A stretch of 64,000 nt of DNA from Rickettsia typhi (GCA_945881985.1 CAMCVL010000004.1:62001-126000); one strand, 5' to 3'. Positions 27,151 through 36,199 are shown, counted from the first letter of the stretch. Numbers and translations: made by a program. Notes: a model not told the origin generated them from the sequence alone.

Positions 27151-28167
27151 AAGTTTCCTCGTCCTCAATATTTAGGATCTAAGTATTTACTTAACGAGTG
27201 GATTTTTAAACATGTTCCATATGGCGTGCAAACTGTGTTGGATGGCTTTTCTGGCTCAAATTCTGTAAGTTTTGAATTTAAAAAGAGAGGCTATACCACA
27301 ATAACAAATGATATAATGAAATTTGCAAGCAATATAGGTCTTGCTTTAATAGAAAACAAGAATACTATTTTAACAAATGATGATATTATTTTTTTAACAA
27401 CTAACCAAAACAACAAAAGCCAAAATCTTATGCAAATTTTTGCAAATATATTTTTTCTAGAAGAAGAGTGTAGATTTTTAGATAACTTTAGAGCAAATGT
27501 TAATTTGTTTGATTGTGATATAAAAAAAGCAATGGCACTAACTATAATGAATAGAGCTTTAACAAAAAAAACTACCATGGGTCATTTTGCGCACACAAGA
27601 GCAATTGCATATGCAAACGATCACGAAAGAGTGAAAAGAAATGCATCCATAGCAAAAAGTATTAAAGATTTATTTTTAAATCTTGTTGACGATTACAATA
27701 ATGCTATTTTTGACAATGCAAAACATAACAAATCATATGATGTAAATATTTTAGAATTAATCCCAAAATTGAACAATGTTGATTTAGTGTATTTTGACCC
27801 CCCATATGTTGGTAGTCATAGCGATTACCAATCATTTTATCACCTTCTTGAAACATATACTCAATATTGGCATGATAAAGAATTTATAAACGGTACAAAA
27901 CGGTACCATCCATTTATAAAGACAAATTTTGAAAACATATGCGAAGCTGAAAAATCTTTTAATGAGCTACTTTCCCTGTCAAAAAATATTCCTGTTTGGT
28001 TGTTAAGCTACAATGATAGATCCCGCCCATCCCCAGAAGATATGTTAAAAATATTGCAAAAGTTTAAAAAAAATGTTGATGTAAAACACAAAACATATGT
28101 AAATTCTCGCGGAGGAAAAGGCTCGGTTCAGGGTAGTAAGGAGTTGTTGTTTGTTTGTTGCGATTAA
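27106..28167 (+). CDS. D12-class DNA adenine methyltransferase with borrowed N-terminus
   Basis: A 353-residue N6-adenine methyltransferase of the D12 (Dam-like) class: RPQYLGSKYLLNEWIF (the class-specific N-terminal element), LDGFSGSNSVSFEFKKRGY (AdoMet-binding motif I) and LVYFDPPYVGSHSDY (catalytic DPPY). It would modify adenine in the target of the endonuclease encoded two bases downstream. The first 15 residues, MTFQNTLFTNDNLFV, are not part of the D12 fold; they equal the start of the three following methyltransferase-HNH proteins. A D12 enzyme would normally begin close to the RPQYLGSK element, so this is a chimera or the gene has captured its neighbour's translation start. Confidence 0.9.
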   Translation: MTFQNTLFTNDNLFVKFPRPQYLGSKYLLNEWIFKHVPYGVQTVLDGFSGSNSVSFEFKKRGYTTITNDIMKFASNIGLALIENKNTILTNDDIIFLTTNQNNKSQNLMQIFANIFFLEEECRFLDNFRANVNLFDCDIKKAMALTIMNRALTKKTTMGHFAHTRAIAYANDHERVKRNASIAKSIKDLFLNLVDDYNNAIFDNAKHNKSYDVNILELIPKLNNVDLVYFDPPYVGSHSDYQSFYHLLETYTQYWHDKEFINGTKRYHPFIKTNFENICEAEKSFNELLSLSKNIPVWLLSYNDRSRPSPEDMLKILQKFKKNVDVKHKTYVNSRGGKGSVQGSKELLFVCCD

Positions 28168-28169
28168 AT

Positions 28170-29243
28170 ATGTTACGAAAACTATTTGAATCATATGAAA
28201 CTTTATTTAACGATGATAAAATTTACGAAATGTCATCAACCAAAGAAGGTGTCATATGGCTAAAAATAAAATCCATCTTACGCAAGGAATACATTGTTGA
28301 ATTTTGTCATTATTTTAACTTATCATTAAAATCAAAAATCAACTCCGATACATTCTTTGAAATTTTTAGTATTGTCCTTGGTAATTTAGATATAGAAAAA
28401 AATCTAGATAATTTTATAAAATCTCAATCGATAACAATATCTCAAGAGTCAATTAATAATCTCGTTTCAGAGTTGTATAAAATGAGGGTTTTTAACTGGG
28501 GTGGTGATTATAAAAATGCTCTTGACAGATACCTAATTGACACATATGTTAAGAAACATATGTCATATGATATAATTTCAAGTAAATTAGATAATGAAAT
28601 TCATCAAGCCTTAAGGGGCTATGTCTATTGTAGCTGGTATAATCATTGGTCTACAATTTTAATTGAGAATATTTTTAAGCAACATAAAAAAATATTGCCA
28701 TCCGTTGGGAATGTTAAAAAAGTTGATTTTTTTATTGAGGGCATTCCTTTTGATTTAAAGGTAACCTACTTGCCAAATAATTACATTGATACGATAAGAA
28801 AGAACAGGAAGTTAAAAAGTGAAAATGCCATCTTAAAACAAGTGGCGAAAGATAATAAAATTTCATATGTAACGACATATGAAATGATAGAAAAACTGCG
28901 TAACATAAAAGATCAAAGGTTACTTGATATACAAAGTGTAAAAAAAGATATTTTGGAAGAGGCTATTCGTAATCCAAAATTGTTAATTAACAATCTATAC
29001 GAACAACAGGGAGAAATGAGATTTGATGCTTCAAATAGATTGTTTTTAATTTTATGCGATACTAAAAATTTTGACGAATCTTGGAAGTTAAAGCGTGATG
29101 TTGGGCTGTTGCAAAATGCAATTTTTCAATACCTTGAAAATTTCAATATTTCAAATATTATCAATAATCCAATTAGTTTTCAATATAAAAATAGATCGGC
29201 TACCTATCATTGCTTAAGTGATGTTATATTTGTTTGCGTTTAA
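28170..29243 (+). CDS. Type II restriction endonuclease, PD-(D/E)XK-like
   Basis: A 357-residue protein starting at ATG 28170, two bases after the methyltransferase stop. It carries KKVDFFIEGIPFDLKVTYL (around residues 190-210), which fits the PD-(D/E)XK nuclease core: Asp, a hairpin, then Asp-x-Lys. The rest is helical and Lys-rich with no recognised domain. Tight coupling to the D12 methyltransferase, comparable size and this motif make it the cognate endonuclease; its target is not readable. Its TAA stop is the first codon of a 27-base block identical to the end of the next methyltransferase-HNH gene, so the gene ends exactly at the border of the replaced segment. Confidence 0.75.
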   Translation: MLRKLFESYETLFNDDKIYEMSSTKEGVIWLKIKSILRKEYIVEFCHYFNLSLKSKINSDTFFEIFSIVLGNLDIEKNLDNFIKSQSITISQESINNLVSELYKMRVFNWGGDYKNALDRYLIDTYVKKHMSYDIISSKLDNEIHQALRGYVYCSWYNHWSTILIENIFKQHKKILPSVGNVKKVDFFIEGIPFDLKVTYLPNNYIDTIRKNRKLKSENAILKQVAKDNKISYVTTYEMIEKLRNIKDQRLLDIQSVKKDILEEAIRNPKLLINNLYEQQGEMRFDASNRLFLILCDTKNFDESWKLKRDVGLLQNAIFQYLENFNISNIINNPISFQYKNRSATYHCLSDVIFVCV

Positions 29244-29267
29244 ACTAACCTTTGGCGAATGATAAAA
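29241..29267 (+). repeat. Remnant 3' end of a methyltransferase-HNH gene
   Basis: These 27 bases are identical to 30673-30699, the last codons and stop of the first methyltransferase-HNH gene plus four bases. They include the codons for LTFGE and the TGA, yet no such gene precedes them here. This is the expected scar if the body of a fourth copy was replaced by the D12-endonuclease pair. Confidence 0.85.
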
Positions 29268-29284
29268 TTTATAAAAGTAAAAAT

Positions 29285-30694
29285 ATGACCTTTCAAAACA
29301 CTCTCTACACAAACGATAACTTGTTTGTGCTACATGGGCTTAATAGCAAGTCTGTAGATTTAATATACCTTGACCCGCCCTTTAACTCAAAACGCATGTA
29401 CTCCGCCCCAGTTGGTAGTAAGGCTGCCGGCACAAGCTTTAAAGATATGTGGACATGGGATGATGTGAACGAGGCTTATCTTGACAAGATGATTGACAAC
29501 TATCCATCAATGGTGAGCTTTATTAAATCAATACAAAAAATACATAGCAAGGCAATGATGGCATATGTTACTTACATGACTCAAAGAATTATTGAAATGC
29601 ACAGGATACTTAAAAACGATGGCAGTTTTTATCTGCACTGCGACTCCACCGCTAGTCACTATCTTAAAATTATCTTAGATGAAATTTTTGACAAAGATAA
29701 TTTTAGAAACGAGATTATTTGGCAAAGAAACGATGGCCGCGCTAAGGGTAGTCAATACAAGGCAAAAAAATTTGGTACAAATACGGACACAATCTTATTT
29801 TATACAAAAAGTAATAATTTTTATTTTAACCCCCTTAAAAAACCCTTGCCAGACACTTTGGATAACAAGTTTGTTAAGATTGATGAAAACGGGCGTAGAT
29901 ATTATGCCGGCATACCAATATTTCGTTCTAAAACAATGGGCGACAGACCTAATTTATGCTACGAATGGAGGGGCTTTAAAAACCCTCATCCTTCAGGATG
30001 GAGGCTTAGCATAGAAAGACTTGAGGAGGAATACAAAAAAGGCAATGTTGTAATAACAAAAGACGGAAAGCTTGAAAGACGCAAATATGAAGACGACTAC
30101 GAAGGTGAACCAATGGATAACAACTGGACTGATATTACAAGGGTTCTTAAAGGCGATGAAAAGACAGGATACAGGACGCAAAAACCTCTTGCATTAATGC
30201 TAAGGATTATTGAAGCCTCCTGCCCAGAGGGGGGTATTGTTCTTGACCCCTTTTGCGGCTGCGCCACAACCTGTGTTGCCGCCCAAAAGCTAAAAAGAAG
30301 ATGGATAGGTATTGATATTGAAAAAAATGCCGTAAATTTATTAATTGACAGGCTTAGCGACGATGCAGGACTTTTTCAAGATTTTATAGACCGCAAAGAC
30401 ACCCCGCAAAGAACCGACATAAAACAAGAGCCCATTACCCAATCCGTTAAGCAAAGGTTATTTACTCAGCAAAACGGGCATTGCAATGCCTGCGGTGTTG
30501 AAATGCGAATTGTGGATTTTGAAGTTGACCATATAATCCCCAAGTCCAAAGGCGGGGGTGATTATTACGAGAACTACCAGCTTTTATGCGGCAATTGCAA
30601 TCGCATAAAGGGCGACAGACCAATGGAATACCTCCGCATTAAAATAAAACAAAGAGAGGAAATGCTACAAAATAAACTAACCTTTGGCGAATGA
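29285..30694 (+). CDS. DNA methyltransferase fused to HNH nuclease, copy 1
   Basis: A 469-residue protein from ATG 29285. The N-terminal part is a beta-class amino-methyltransferase: catalytic motif IV LIYLDPPFNSKRMYS near residue 30, YVTYMTQRIIEMHRILKNDGSFYLHCD, and AdoMet motif I VLDPFCGCATTCVAAQ near residue 325. Between them lies a target-recognition region of about 170 residues unlike the other copies and the longest of the three. The last 85 residues form an HNH domain: two CxxC pairs (CNAC, CGNC), FEVDHIIPKSKGGGDYYEN and CNRIKGDRP. The fusion could be a self-contained restriction-modification enzyme, or the HNH part may act on other DNA; activity is not shown. The end is LTFGE, as in the other copies. 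Confidence 0.88.
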   Translation: MTFQNTLYTNDNLFVLHGLNSKSVDLIYLDPPFNSKRMYSAPVGSKAAGTSFKDMWTWDDVNEAYLDKMIDNYPSMVSFIKSIQKIHSKAMMAYVTYMTQRIIEMHRILKNDGSFYLHCDSTASHYLKIILDEIFDKDNFRNEIIWQRNDGRAKGSQYKAKKFGTNTDTILFYTKSNNFYFNPLKKPLPDTLDNKFVKIDENGRRYYAGIPIFRSKTMGDRPNLCYEWRGFKNPHPSGWRLSIERLEEEYKKGNVVITKDGKLERRKYEDDYEGEPMDNNWTDITRVLKGDEKTGYRTQKPLALMLRIIEASCPEGGIVLDPFCGCATTCVAAQKLKRRWIGIDIEKNAVNLLIDRLSDDAGLFQDFIDRKDTPQRTDIKQEPITQSVKQRLFTQQNGHCNACGVEMRIVDFEVDHIIPKSKGGGDYYENYQLLCGNCNRIKGDRPMEYLRIKIKQREEMLQNKLTFGE

Positions 30695-30717
30695 TAAAAA
30701 ATTGATAATTTATGGAT

Positions 30718-31956
30718 ATGACCTTTCAAAATACTCTCTACACAAACGACAACTTGTTTGTATTGCATGGGCTTAATAGCAAGTCTGTAGACCTTATCTA
30801 CCTTGACCCTCCGTTTAACTCAAAACGGACATATTCCGCACCGGTTGGCAGTAAGGCGGCTGGTTCTAGCTTTAAAGATATGTGGACTTGGGAAGATGTG
30901 AACGATGGGTACTTGGAGAGTTTAATTGAAAACCATCCATTTTTAGTAAAATATATTCAGTCCATTGAGGGAACTTACGATACAGGAATGATGGCATACA
31001 TCACCTATATGACTCAGCGAATAATAGAAATGCACCGCATATTAAAAGACACAGGCTCGTTTTACTTGCACTGCGACCCTACGGCGAGTCACTATCTTAA
31101 GAATATTTTAGATTATATCTTTGGTAAGAATAACTTTAGAAACGAGATTGTATGGAGCTATAGCACCGGCGGAATAAGCAAAAAACATTATGCACGAAAG
31201 CATGATATTATTTTGTTCTATTCAAAATCTGAAAATTATTTTTTTAACTTACCAAGAGCCGAAACAAGAGATGCCAAACGATTCAATTTAAAAGACGAAG
31301 ATGGCAGAAGGTATTACGAAAAGGCAGGAAACCGCTACTATCTTGATGAAGGCGTTGCCCTTAGAGATGTATGGGACATTCATCCGGTTAGAAACACATC
31401 AAAAGAGCGAACTGGCTACCCTACGCAAAAACCACTTGAGCTTTTGTATCGCATTGTTAAAGCATCCTCTAGGGAAGGGGATGTTGTTCTTGACCCCTTT
31501 TGTGGCTGCGCTACAACCTGTGTTGCCGCCCAACAACTAGGACGAAAATGGATAGGGGTTGACATAGAGCAAAATGCCGTATCGGTATTAATTGACAGGC
31601 TCAGTGAAAGCACAGATGAAGTTGAAGGTATGTTTAGAGATTTTATTCACTTAACCACCCCTCCGCAACGAACGGACATTAACATAATAGAAATCAATCA
31701 CAAAGATGTTAAAAAAAGACTCTACGCAGAGCAAAAATCGTGTTGCAGAGGATGTGGTCTTGAGTTTAATATTGAAAACTTTGAAGTTGACCATATTATA
31801 CCTAAATCTAAAGGTGGTGGAGATTATTACGAAAATTACCAATTGCTTTGTAGCTCCTGCAATCGCATTAAGGGCAATCGCCCGATGGAATATCTACGGA
31901 TTAAAATTAGACGAAGAATGGAACAGATTAAAAGCAAAATAACCTTTGGCGAATGA
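30718..31956 (+). CDS. DNA methyltransferase fused to HNH nuclease, copy 2
   Basis: A 412-residue paralogue of the preceding gene. The start at 30718 is chosen because it aligns with the other units; an ATG two codons upstream (30712) is equally readable. The order is the same: LIYLDPPFNSKRTYS, the conserved helix around TQRIIEMHRILKDTGSFYLHC, a distinct shorter recognition region (SYSTGGISKKHYARKHDII onward), VLDPFCGCATTCVAAQQLG, and HNH with CRGC, FEVDHIIPKSKGGG and CSSCNRIKG. Outside the central region it is closely similar to copy 3; within it the sequences differ, which predicts a different DNA target. The spacer to copy 3 is 23 bases. Confidence 0.88.
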   Translation: MTFQNTLYTNDNLFVLHGLNSKSVDLIYLDPPFNSKRTYSAPVGSKAAGSSFKDMWTWEDVNDGYLESLIENHPFLVKYIQSIEGTYDTGMMAYITYMTQRIIEMHRILKDTGSFYLHCDPTASHYLKNILDYIFGKNNFRNEIVWSYSTGGISKKHYARKHDIILFYSKSENYFFNLPRAETRDAKRFNLKDEDGRRYYEKAGNRYYLDEGVALRDVWDIHPVRNTSKERTGYPTQKPLELLYRIVKASSREGDVVLDPFCGCATTCVAAQQLGRKWIGVDIEQNAVSVLIDRLSESTDEVEGMFRDFIHLTTPPQRTDINIIEINHKDVKKRLYAEQKSCCRGCGLEFNIENFEVDHIIPKSKGGGDYYENYQLLCSSCNRIKGNRPMEYLRIKIRRRMEQIKSKITFGE

Positions 31957-31979
31957 TAAAAAATTGATAATTTATTGAT

Positions 31980-33197
31980 ATGACCTTTCAAAATACTCTC
32001 TACACAAACGACAACTTGTTTGTGTTGCACGGAATGAACTCACAAAGCGTAGATTTAATCTACCTTGACCCTCCGTTTAACTCAAAACGGACATATTCTG
32101 CACCGGTTGGTTCAAAAGCTGCCGGAGCAAGTTTTGAAGACACTTGGACATGGAGCGACATTAACGAAGAATGCCTTGAGTCTATGACAAAAAATCATCC
32201 TCTATTAGTAAGATACATACAGACTGTAAAAGACCTGCATGGCAAACCAATGATGGCATATATTACTTATATGGCACAACGCATTATTGAGATGCACCGT
32301 ATATTAAAAGATACAGGTTCTATATACTTGCACTGCGACTCCACCGCTAGCCATTATCTAAAAAATCTTTTAGATTACATCTTTGGCAAGAGCAATTTTA
32401 GAAATGAGATTGTTTGGTGCTACACAGGACCATCGAGAGCTAGTAAAAATTTTCCTCGCAAGCACGATACAATTCTTAGATACTCTAAAACTGATAATTA
32501 CTTATTTTATGTAGATGATGTAAAGATACCATACAAAAGATTACGCACAGGCAAGACTAATTCAATTTTTAGTGAAGATTACGAACTTGATGCAAGAGGA
32601 AAGGTGCCAGAAGATTGGTGGAGAGATATTCCATCTGGCGGTAATATATCGCCAAAGGAACGCACAGGCTACCCCACCCAAAAACCCTTGGCTTTATTGC
32701 ATCGCATTATTAAAGCATCTTCAAAGGAGGGGGATGTTGTACTTGACCCTTTTTGCGGTTGTGCCACAACCTGCGTTGCCGCCCAGCAGCTTGGGCGTAA
32801 CTGGATTGGTATTGATATTGAAACCAAGGCGGTTGAAATTTTAATTGAAAGACTTAGCGACGATGCTGGGCTCTTTAAAAACTTTATTCACCGCACCGAT
32901 GTACCTAAAAGAACAGACTTAGAATACACAAAGTCAGATGCAAAAAGTGTAAAAGAGCGTCTATTTGCAGAACAAAAATCAATCTGTGCTGGTTGCCAAA
33001 GAGAGTTTGAAATTAGGGATTTAGAAGTTGACCACATAATACCTAAGTCCAAAGGCGGAGGTGATTATTACGAAAATTACCAATTGCTTTGTAGCTCCTG
33101 CAATCGCATAAAGGGCGATAGACCCATGGAATATTTAAGAATGAAGGTTAAGGCGATTCAACGCATTTTAACCGAAAAGCTAACCTTTGGCGAATAA
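31980..33197 (+). CDS. DNA methyltransferase fused to HNH nuclease, copy 3
   Basis: A 405-residue paralogue, the last unit of the array. Motif IV LIYLDPPFNSKRTYS, motif I VLDPFCGCATTCVAAQQLG and the HNH part (CAGC, LEVDHIIPKSKGGG, CSSCNRIKGDRP) are all intact. The recognition region (CYTGPSRASKNFPRKHDTI to PSGGNISPKERTGY) is its own. A 47-base stretch of the HNH region (33063-33109) is identical to copy 2 (31822-31868), pointing to recent duplication or gene conversion. It ends with the same LTFGE, but the stop is TAA rather than TGA. An ABC exporter gene follows after 25 bases. Confidence 0.88.
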   Translation: MTFQNTLYTNDNLFVLHGMNSQSVDLIYLDPPFNSKRTYSAPVGSKAAGASFEDTWTWSDINEECLESMTKNHPLLVRYIQTVKDLHGKPMMAYITYMAQRIIEMHRILKDTGSIYLHCDSTASHYLKNLLDYIFGKSNFRNEIVWCYTGPSRASKNFPRKHDTILRYSKTDNYLFYVDDVKIPYKRLRTGKTNSIFSEDYELDARGKVPEDWWRDIPSGGNISPKERTGYPTQKPLALLHRIIKASSKEGDVVLDPFCGCATTCVAAQQLGRNWIGIDIETKAVEILIERLSDDAGLFKNFIHRTDVPKRTDLEYTKSDAKSVKERLFAEQKSICAGCQREFEIRDLEVDHIIPKSKGGGDYYENYQLLCSSCNRIKGDRPMEYLRMKVKAIQRILTEKLTFGE

Positions 33198-33222
33198 AAC
33201 AATTTTTTTTATACTTAAATAT

Positions 33223-34983
33223 ATGAATCAAAATTTTAAATTTTTTTGGCAATTTATCAAGCCTTACAAGTGGTATTATGCCTTGATGTTTCAGGCACCT
33301 TTTTTGTGTGGTTTTTATTTTATTTTTTACAACTACGGTGTTAAGATGATACTTGACGCGGTTGAGGTCAACAAAACCTTTAGCCTTAGGGCGTTTTTGG
33401 TGCCGGTTTTAATCTTTGCATCATCGGAGGTTTATGTTAATCTTGTATGGAGGGTTAGTAATTACGCTGGGCTTAAGGTGCATCCGGTGGTAAAAACACA
33501 AATAGCTCATCATGTTTATACAAGAGTTTTGCATTATGATTACAAGTTTTTTCAGGACACCCCTTCTGGCAGCATAATTAGCAAGGCAAAAGGGATTGTG
33601 GATGGATTTTATGCGGTGTTTGGCTCCTTGCATCATAATATATCTATGCAGGTGATACACACGCTGTTTCCGGCAATTGCAATTTGCATTGTTAGCGTTA
33701 AGTTGTCGCTTATTGTTATAACTTCAACAAGCGTATTTTGCCTTATCATGTTTGTTATGTCTAAAAAGCTAAATGAACTTGGCAAAAATTATACGGACAC
33801 CCAGCACGAAGCACTAGCAAAATTTGGCGATATGACAAGTAATATTTTTACCGTTCTCTCCTTCTCCTCAAGACTAAGAGAGCTTAAAAATATAAGGGCA
33901 TACATGGACGAGGAGATGATACCAAAGGACAGAAAGGCATTTAGATACTTTATTAAAATGCAGTGGATTGGCATGGTGTTTTATACTTACATGCTTAGCT
34001 GTGCTATGATTTACACAATTTACCTTAGATACTCCGAGGGAATATCAATTGGTGATTTTAGCTTTGTTATGGGGCTTGTATTTATATCCGTTGACCACTC
34101 GTGGCGTTTTACTAGCGAGATACAAAATTTTATACAACAGCTTGGGCAACTTAGATCGTCAATGGAAATACTAAACCACGATGCAAACTTTGAATACAAA
34201 ACGCTACCAAACATACCAAAGGTTGCTTTAAACACAGGGGGCGAGGTTGAAATTACAAATCTGCACTTTACATATGGTACAGGCGCAGATGTGTTTGAAG
34301 ATTTTCATCTAAAAATACCAGCGGGGCAAAAGATTGGTATTGTGGGGCACTCTGGCTCCGGCAAGTCCAGCCTTGTAAATATTTTGTTAAAAAACTTAAA
34401 GCCTCAGCAGGGAACTGTTAAAATTTGCGGCCATGATATATCGCAGTATAACGAGGACTCCGTAAGGGAGCAAATTGCCTTGATACCCCAAGATACAAAT
34501 TTGTTTCACCGTAGCTTAATGCAAAATATTGGCTATGCAGATAGCAATATTGACATTAAAAAAGCCGAGGAGATTAGCAAGATAGTCCATCTGCATGACA
34601 CTATAAAAACCCTGCCACTTGGCTATGGCACCTTGGTGGGCGAGAGAGGCGTAAAGCTTAGCGGAGGTCAAAGACAAAGAGTTGCAATTGCAAGGGCAAT
34701 GTTAAAATCCGCCCCCATTATGATATTGGACGAGGCAACCTCCTCGCTTGACTCCATAACCGAAGCCCAGATACAGCAGAGCTTAAATGAAATATTAAAA
34801 CTATCAAACTCAACCGTCATTGCAATAGCACATCGTCTGTCGACAATTAAACATATGGATAGAATAATTGTTATGCAAGGCGGCAAGATAGTTGAGGACG
34901 GCACCCTGCAAGAGCTACTTGCCATGCCAAACGGACACTTTAAAGAACTGTGGGAAAGTCAAATTGGTGGCATGCTTGCTTAA
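33223..34983 (+). CDS. ABC exporter, fused permease and ATPase
   Basis: A 586-residue half-transporter starting at ATG 33223 (a TTG overlapping the methyltransferase end is also in frame). The N-terminal 330 residues have about six membrane helices (YALMFQAPFLCGFYFIFYNYG is the first). The nucleotide-binding domain has Walker A GHSGSGKSSLVNI, a Q-loop, signature LSGGQRQRVAIARA, Walker B IMILDEATSSLD and the switch His in AHRLST. It resembles type I exporters of lipids, peptides or drugs (MsbA/multidrug type) and would work as a homodimer. The substrate is unknown. It has no adaptor or outer-membrane partner next to it. Confidence 0.9.
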   Translation: MNQNFKFFWQFIKPYKWYYALMFQAPFLCGFYFIFYNYGVKMILDAVEVNKTFSLRAFLVPVLIFASSEVYVNLVWRVSNYAGLKVHPVVKTQIAHHVYTRVLHYDYKFFQDTPSGSIISKAKGIVDGFYAVFGSLHHNISMQVIHTLFPAIAICIVSVKLSLIVITSTSVFCLIMFVMSKKLNELGKNYTDTQHEALAKFGDMTSNIFTVLSFSSRLRELKNIRAYMDEEMIPKDRKAFRYFIKMQWIGMVFYTYMLSCAMIYTIYLRYSEGISIGDFSFVMGLVFISVDHSWRFTSEIQNFIQQLGQLRSSMEILNHDANFEYKTLPNIPKVALNTGGEVEITNLHFTYGTGADVFEDFHLKIPAGQKIGIVGHSGSGKSSLVNILLKNLKPQQGTVKICGHDISQYNEDSVREQIALIPQDTNLFHRSLMQNIGYADSNIDIKKAEEISKIVHLHDTIKTLPLGYGTLVGERGVKLSGGQRQRVAIARAMLKSAPIMILDEATSSLDSITEAQIQQSLNEILKLSNSTVIAIAHRLSTIKHMDRIIVMQGGKIVEDGTLQELLAMPNGHFKELWESQIGGMLA

Positions 34984-35060
34984 TGCTAAATGCAATTTTG
35001 AAAATTTGGCTTGGATGTTACAGACCTCTTTACTTTCAAGTAAAAGTAAAAATGCAAACT

Positions 35061-35084
35061 AAAAGAGGGCTAAATGCCCCTCTT
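35061..35084 (-). terminator. Hairpin terminator at the obgE stop codon
   Basis: Read on the minus strand, AGAGGGGC, ATTTA and GCCCTCT form a stem-loop with one bulged base, followed directly by a run of four T. The stop codon of obgE lies in the stem. It closes obgE against the convergent ABC exporter gene. Confidence 0.55.
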
Positions 35085-36104
35085 GCACTTCATTAAGTAA
35101 TCAACAACCTCGTCTATCTGCCCCTTGTATTCTTCATTAAAATTAGATGTTGTAAATGGCTTTATGCCAATTTCCTTTTCAAATTCATCTGCAATTTGCC
35201 TTGCAAGACTAATATCAACTTGGTCGCATTTGTTAAGCAGCACAAGCTCTGGTTTTTTGCTTAGATAGGCAAAGTCGTCACCTAGTGCAAATTCCTCAGC
35301 AATTATATCATCATAGTTTTTTAGCTCTTGCCTTATAATCCTATAATCCTTAACTATATCGGCAGACGATATATCTATCAGGTGAACCAAGATTTTGCAT
35401 CTTTCAATGTGCTTTAAAAATCTGTCACCTAGGCCAAGTCCCTCACTTGCACCCTCAATTAAACCGGGGATGTCGGCTATGGTAAAAAAGTCGTATTTAA
35501 AGTCCACCATGCCAAGGTTTGGCGAGAGGGTTGTAAAGGCATAGTCGCCAATTTTTGGCTTTGCATTTGTAATTTTTGCCAAAAATGTACTCTTACCAGC
35601 ATTTGGTTTGCCTATTATACCAACATCGCAAAACACTTTGTAGATTAGCTTTACAATTGCCTGCTCGCCTTCAAAGCCTTTTGTAGACTTGCGAGGTGCC
35701 CTATTTGTAGAGCTTTTAAAGCTTGAATTGCCAAAGCCTCCGTCCCCGCCCTCAAGCATCAAAAACTCTTCGCCAGATTCTTTAAAGTCGTAAAGTAAAT
35801 CGTTTGTTTCGTTGTAATAAATTTGAGTCCCCACTGGCACTTTAATCACCAAAGGCTCGCCGCCGTGCCCCGTTTTGTTTGCACTACGACCGCTTTTGCC
35901 ATCTTCGGCGATAAATTTGCGTTTGTATTTAAAGTCTATAAGGCTTGTTATATTGGAGTCCGCTTTAAATATTACGCTACCCCCCTTGCCGCCATTGCCA
36001 CCATCTGGTCCGCCTTCGGGTATGAATTTTTCCCTTCTAAAACTAGAGCACCCACCCCCGCCAGTGCCAGACCGCACCTCTATTACTACCTCGTCAAAAA
36101 ACAT
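35070..36104 (-). CDS. obgE: GTPase ObgE/CgtA
   Basis: An essential GTPase associated with large-subunit ribosome assembly and stress control. The 344 residues show the glycine-rich Obg fold at the N-terminus (GTGGGGCSSFRREKF, GGPDGGNGGKGGS, GGDGGFGNSSF). The G domain follows with GKPNAGKSTFL, the FTTLSPNLG switch, DIPGLIEGASEG and NKCD. There is no long C-terminal extension, as is usual in Alphaproteobacteria. It is monocistronic by appearance, ending at a hairpin terminator. Confidence 0.96.
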   Translation of the reverse strand: MFFDEVVIEVRSGTGGGGCSSFRREKFIPEGGPDGGNGGKGGSVIFKADSNITSLIDFKYKRKFIAEDGKSGRSANKTGHGGEPLVIKVPVGTQIYYNETNDLLYDFKESGEEFLMLEGGDGGFGNSSFKSSTNRAPRKSTKGFEGEQAIVKLIYKVFCDVGIIGKPNAGKSTFLAKITNAKPKIGDYAFTTLSPNLGMVDFKYDFFTIADIPGLIEGASEGLGLGDRFLKHIERCKILVHLIDISSADIVKDYRIIRQELKNYDDIIAEEFALGDDFAYLSKKPELVLLNKCDQVDISLARQIADEFEKEIGIKPFTTSNFNEEYKGQIDEVVDYLMKCKRGI

Positions 36105-36199
36105 ATTCTACAAAATTTTACAAATCAAAATACTAATCTACATAAAGATTTTACTTAACCAAAGCAACAAAGCAACTTAATCTTAAAAATAAAATTTTA

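Larger units (their letters stand above)
27106..33200 (+). other. Four-unit restriction-modification island with shared unit ends
   Basis: Four consecutive units begin with almost the same 45 bases (starts at 27106, 29285, 30718, 31980; each opens with ATGACCTTTCAAAAYACTC and encodes MTFQNTL.TNDNLFV). Each unit also ends with TAACCTTTGGCGAAT (29246, 30678, 31940 and 33181 onwards). Units 2-4 are paralogous methyltransferase-HNH genes. Unit 1 holds a different methyltransferase and an endonuclease between the same ends. Spacers after units 2 and 3 are nearly identical (TAAAAAATTGATAATTTAT then K-GAT). The arrangement suggests tandem duplication plus replacement of one interior. Confidence 0.8.

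Noticed and set aside
30673-30717. Reassigned TGA codon, because several genes end in TGA
   Set aside because: The TGA codons occur at natural gene ends, tryptophan is encoded by TGG within genes, and the next gene starts just after, so the standard code applies.
27106-33200. Insertion sequence or transposon carrying the restriction island
   Set aside because: No transposase, integrase or flanking terminal inverted repeats were seen; the repeats found are the unit ends of the genes themselves.
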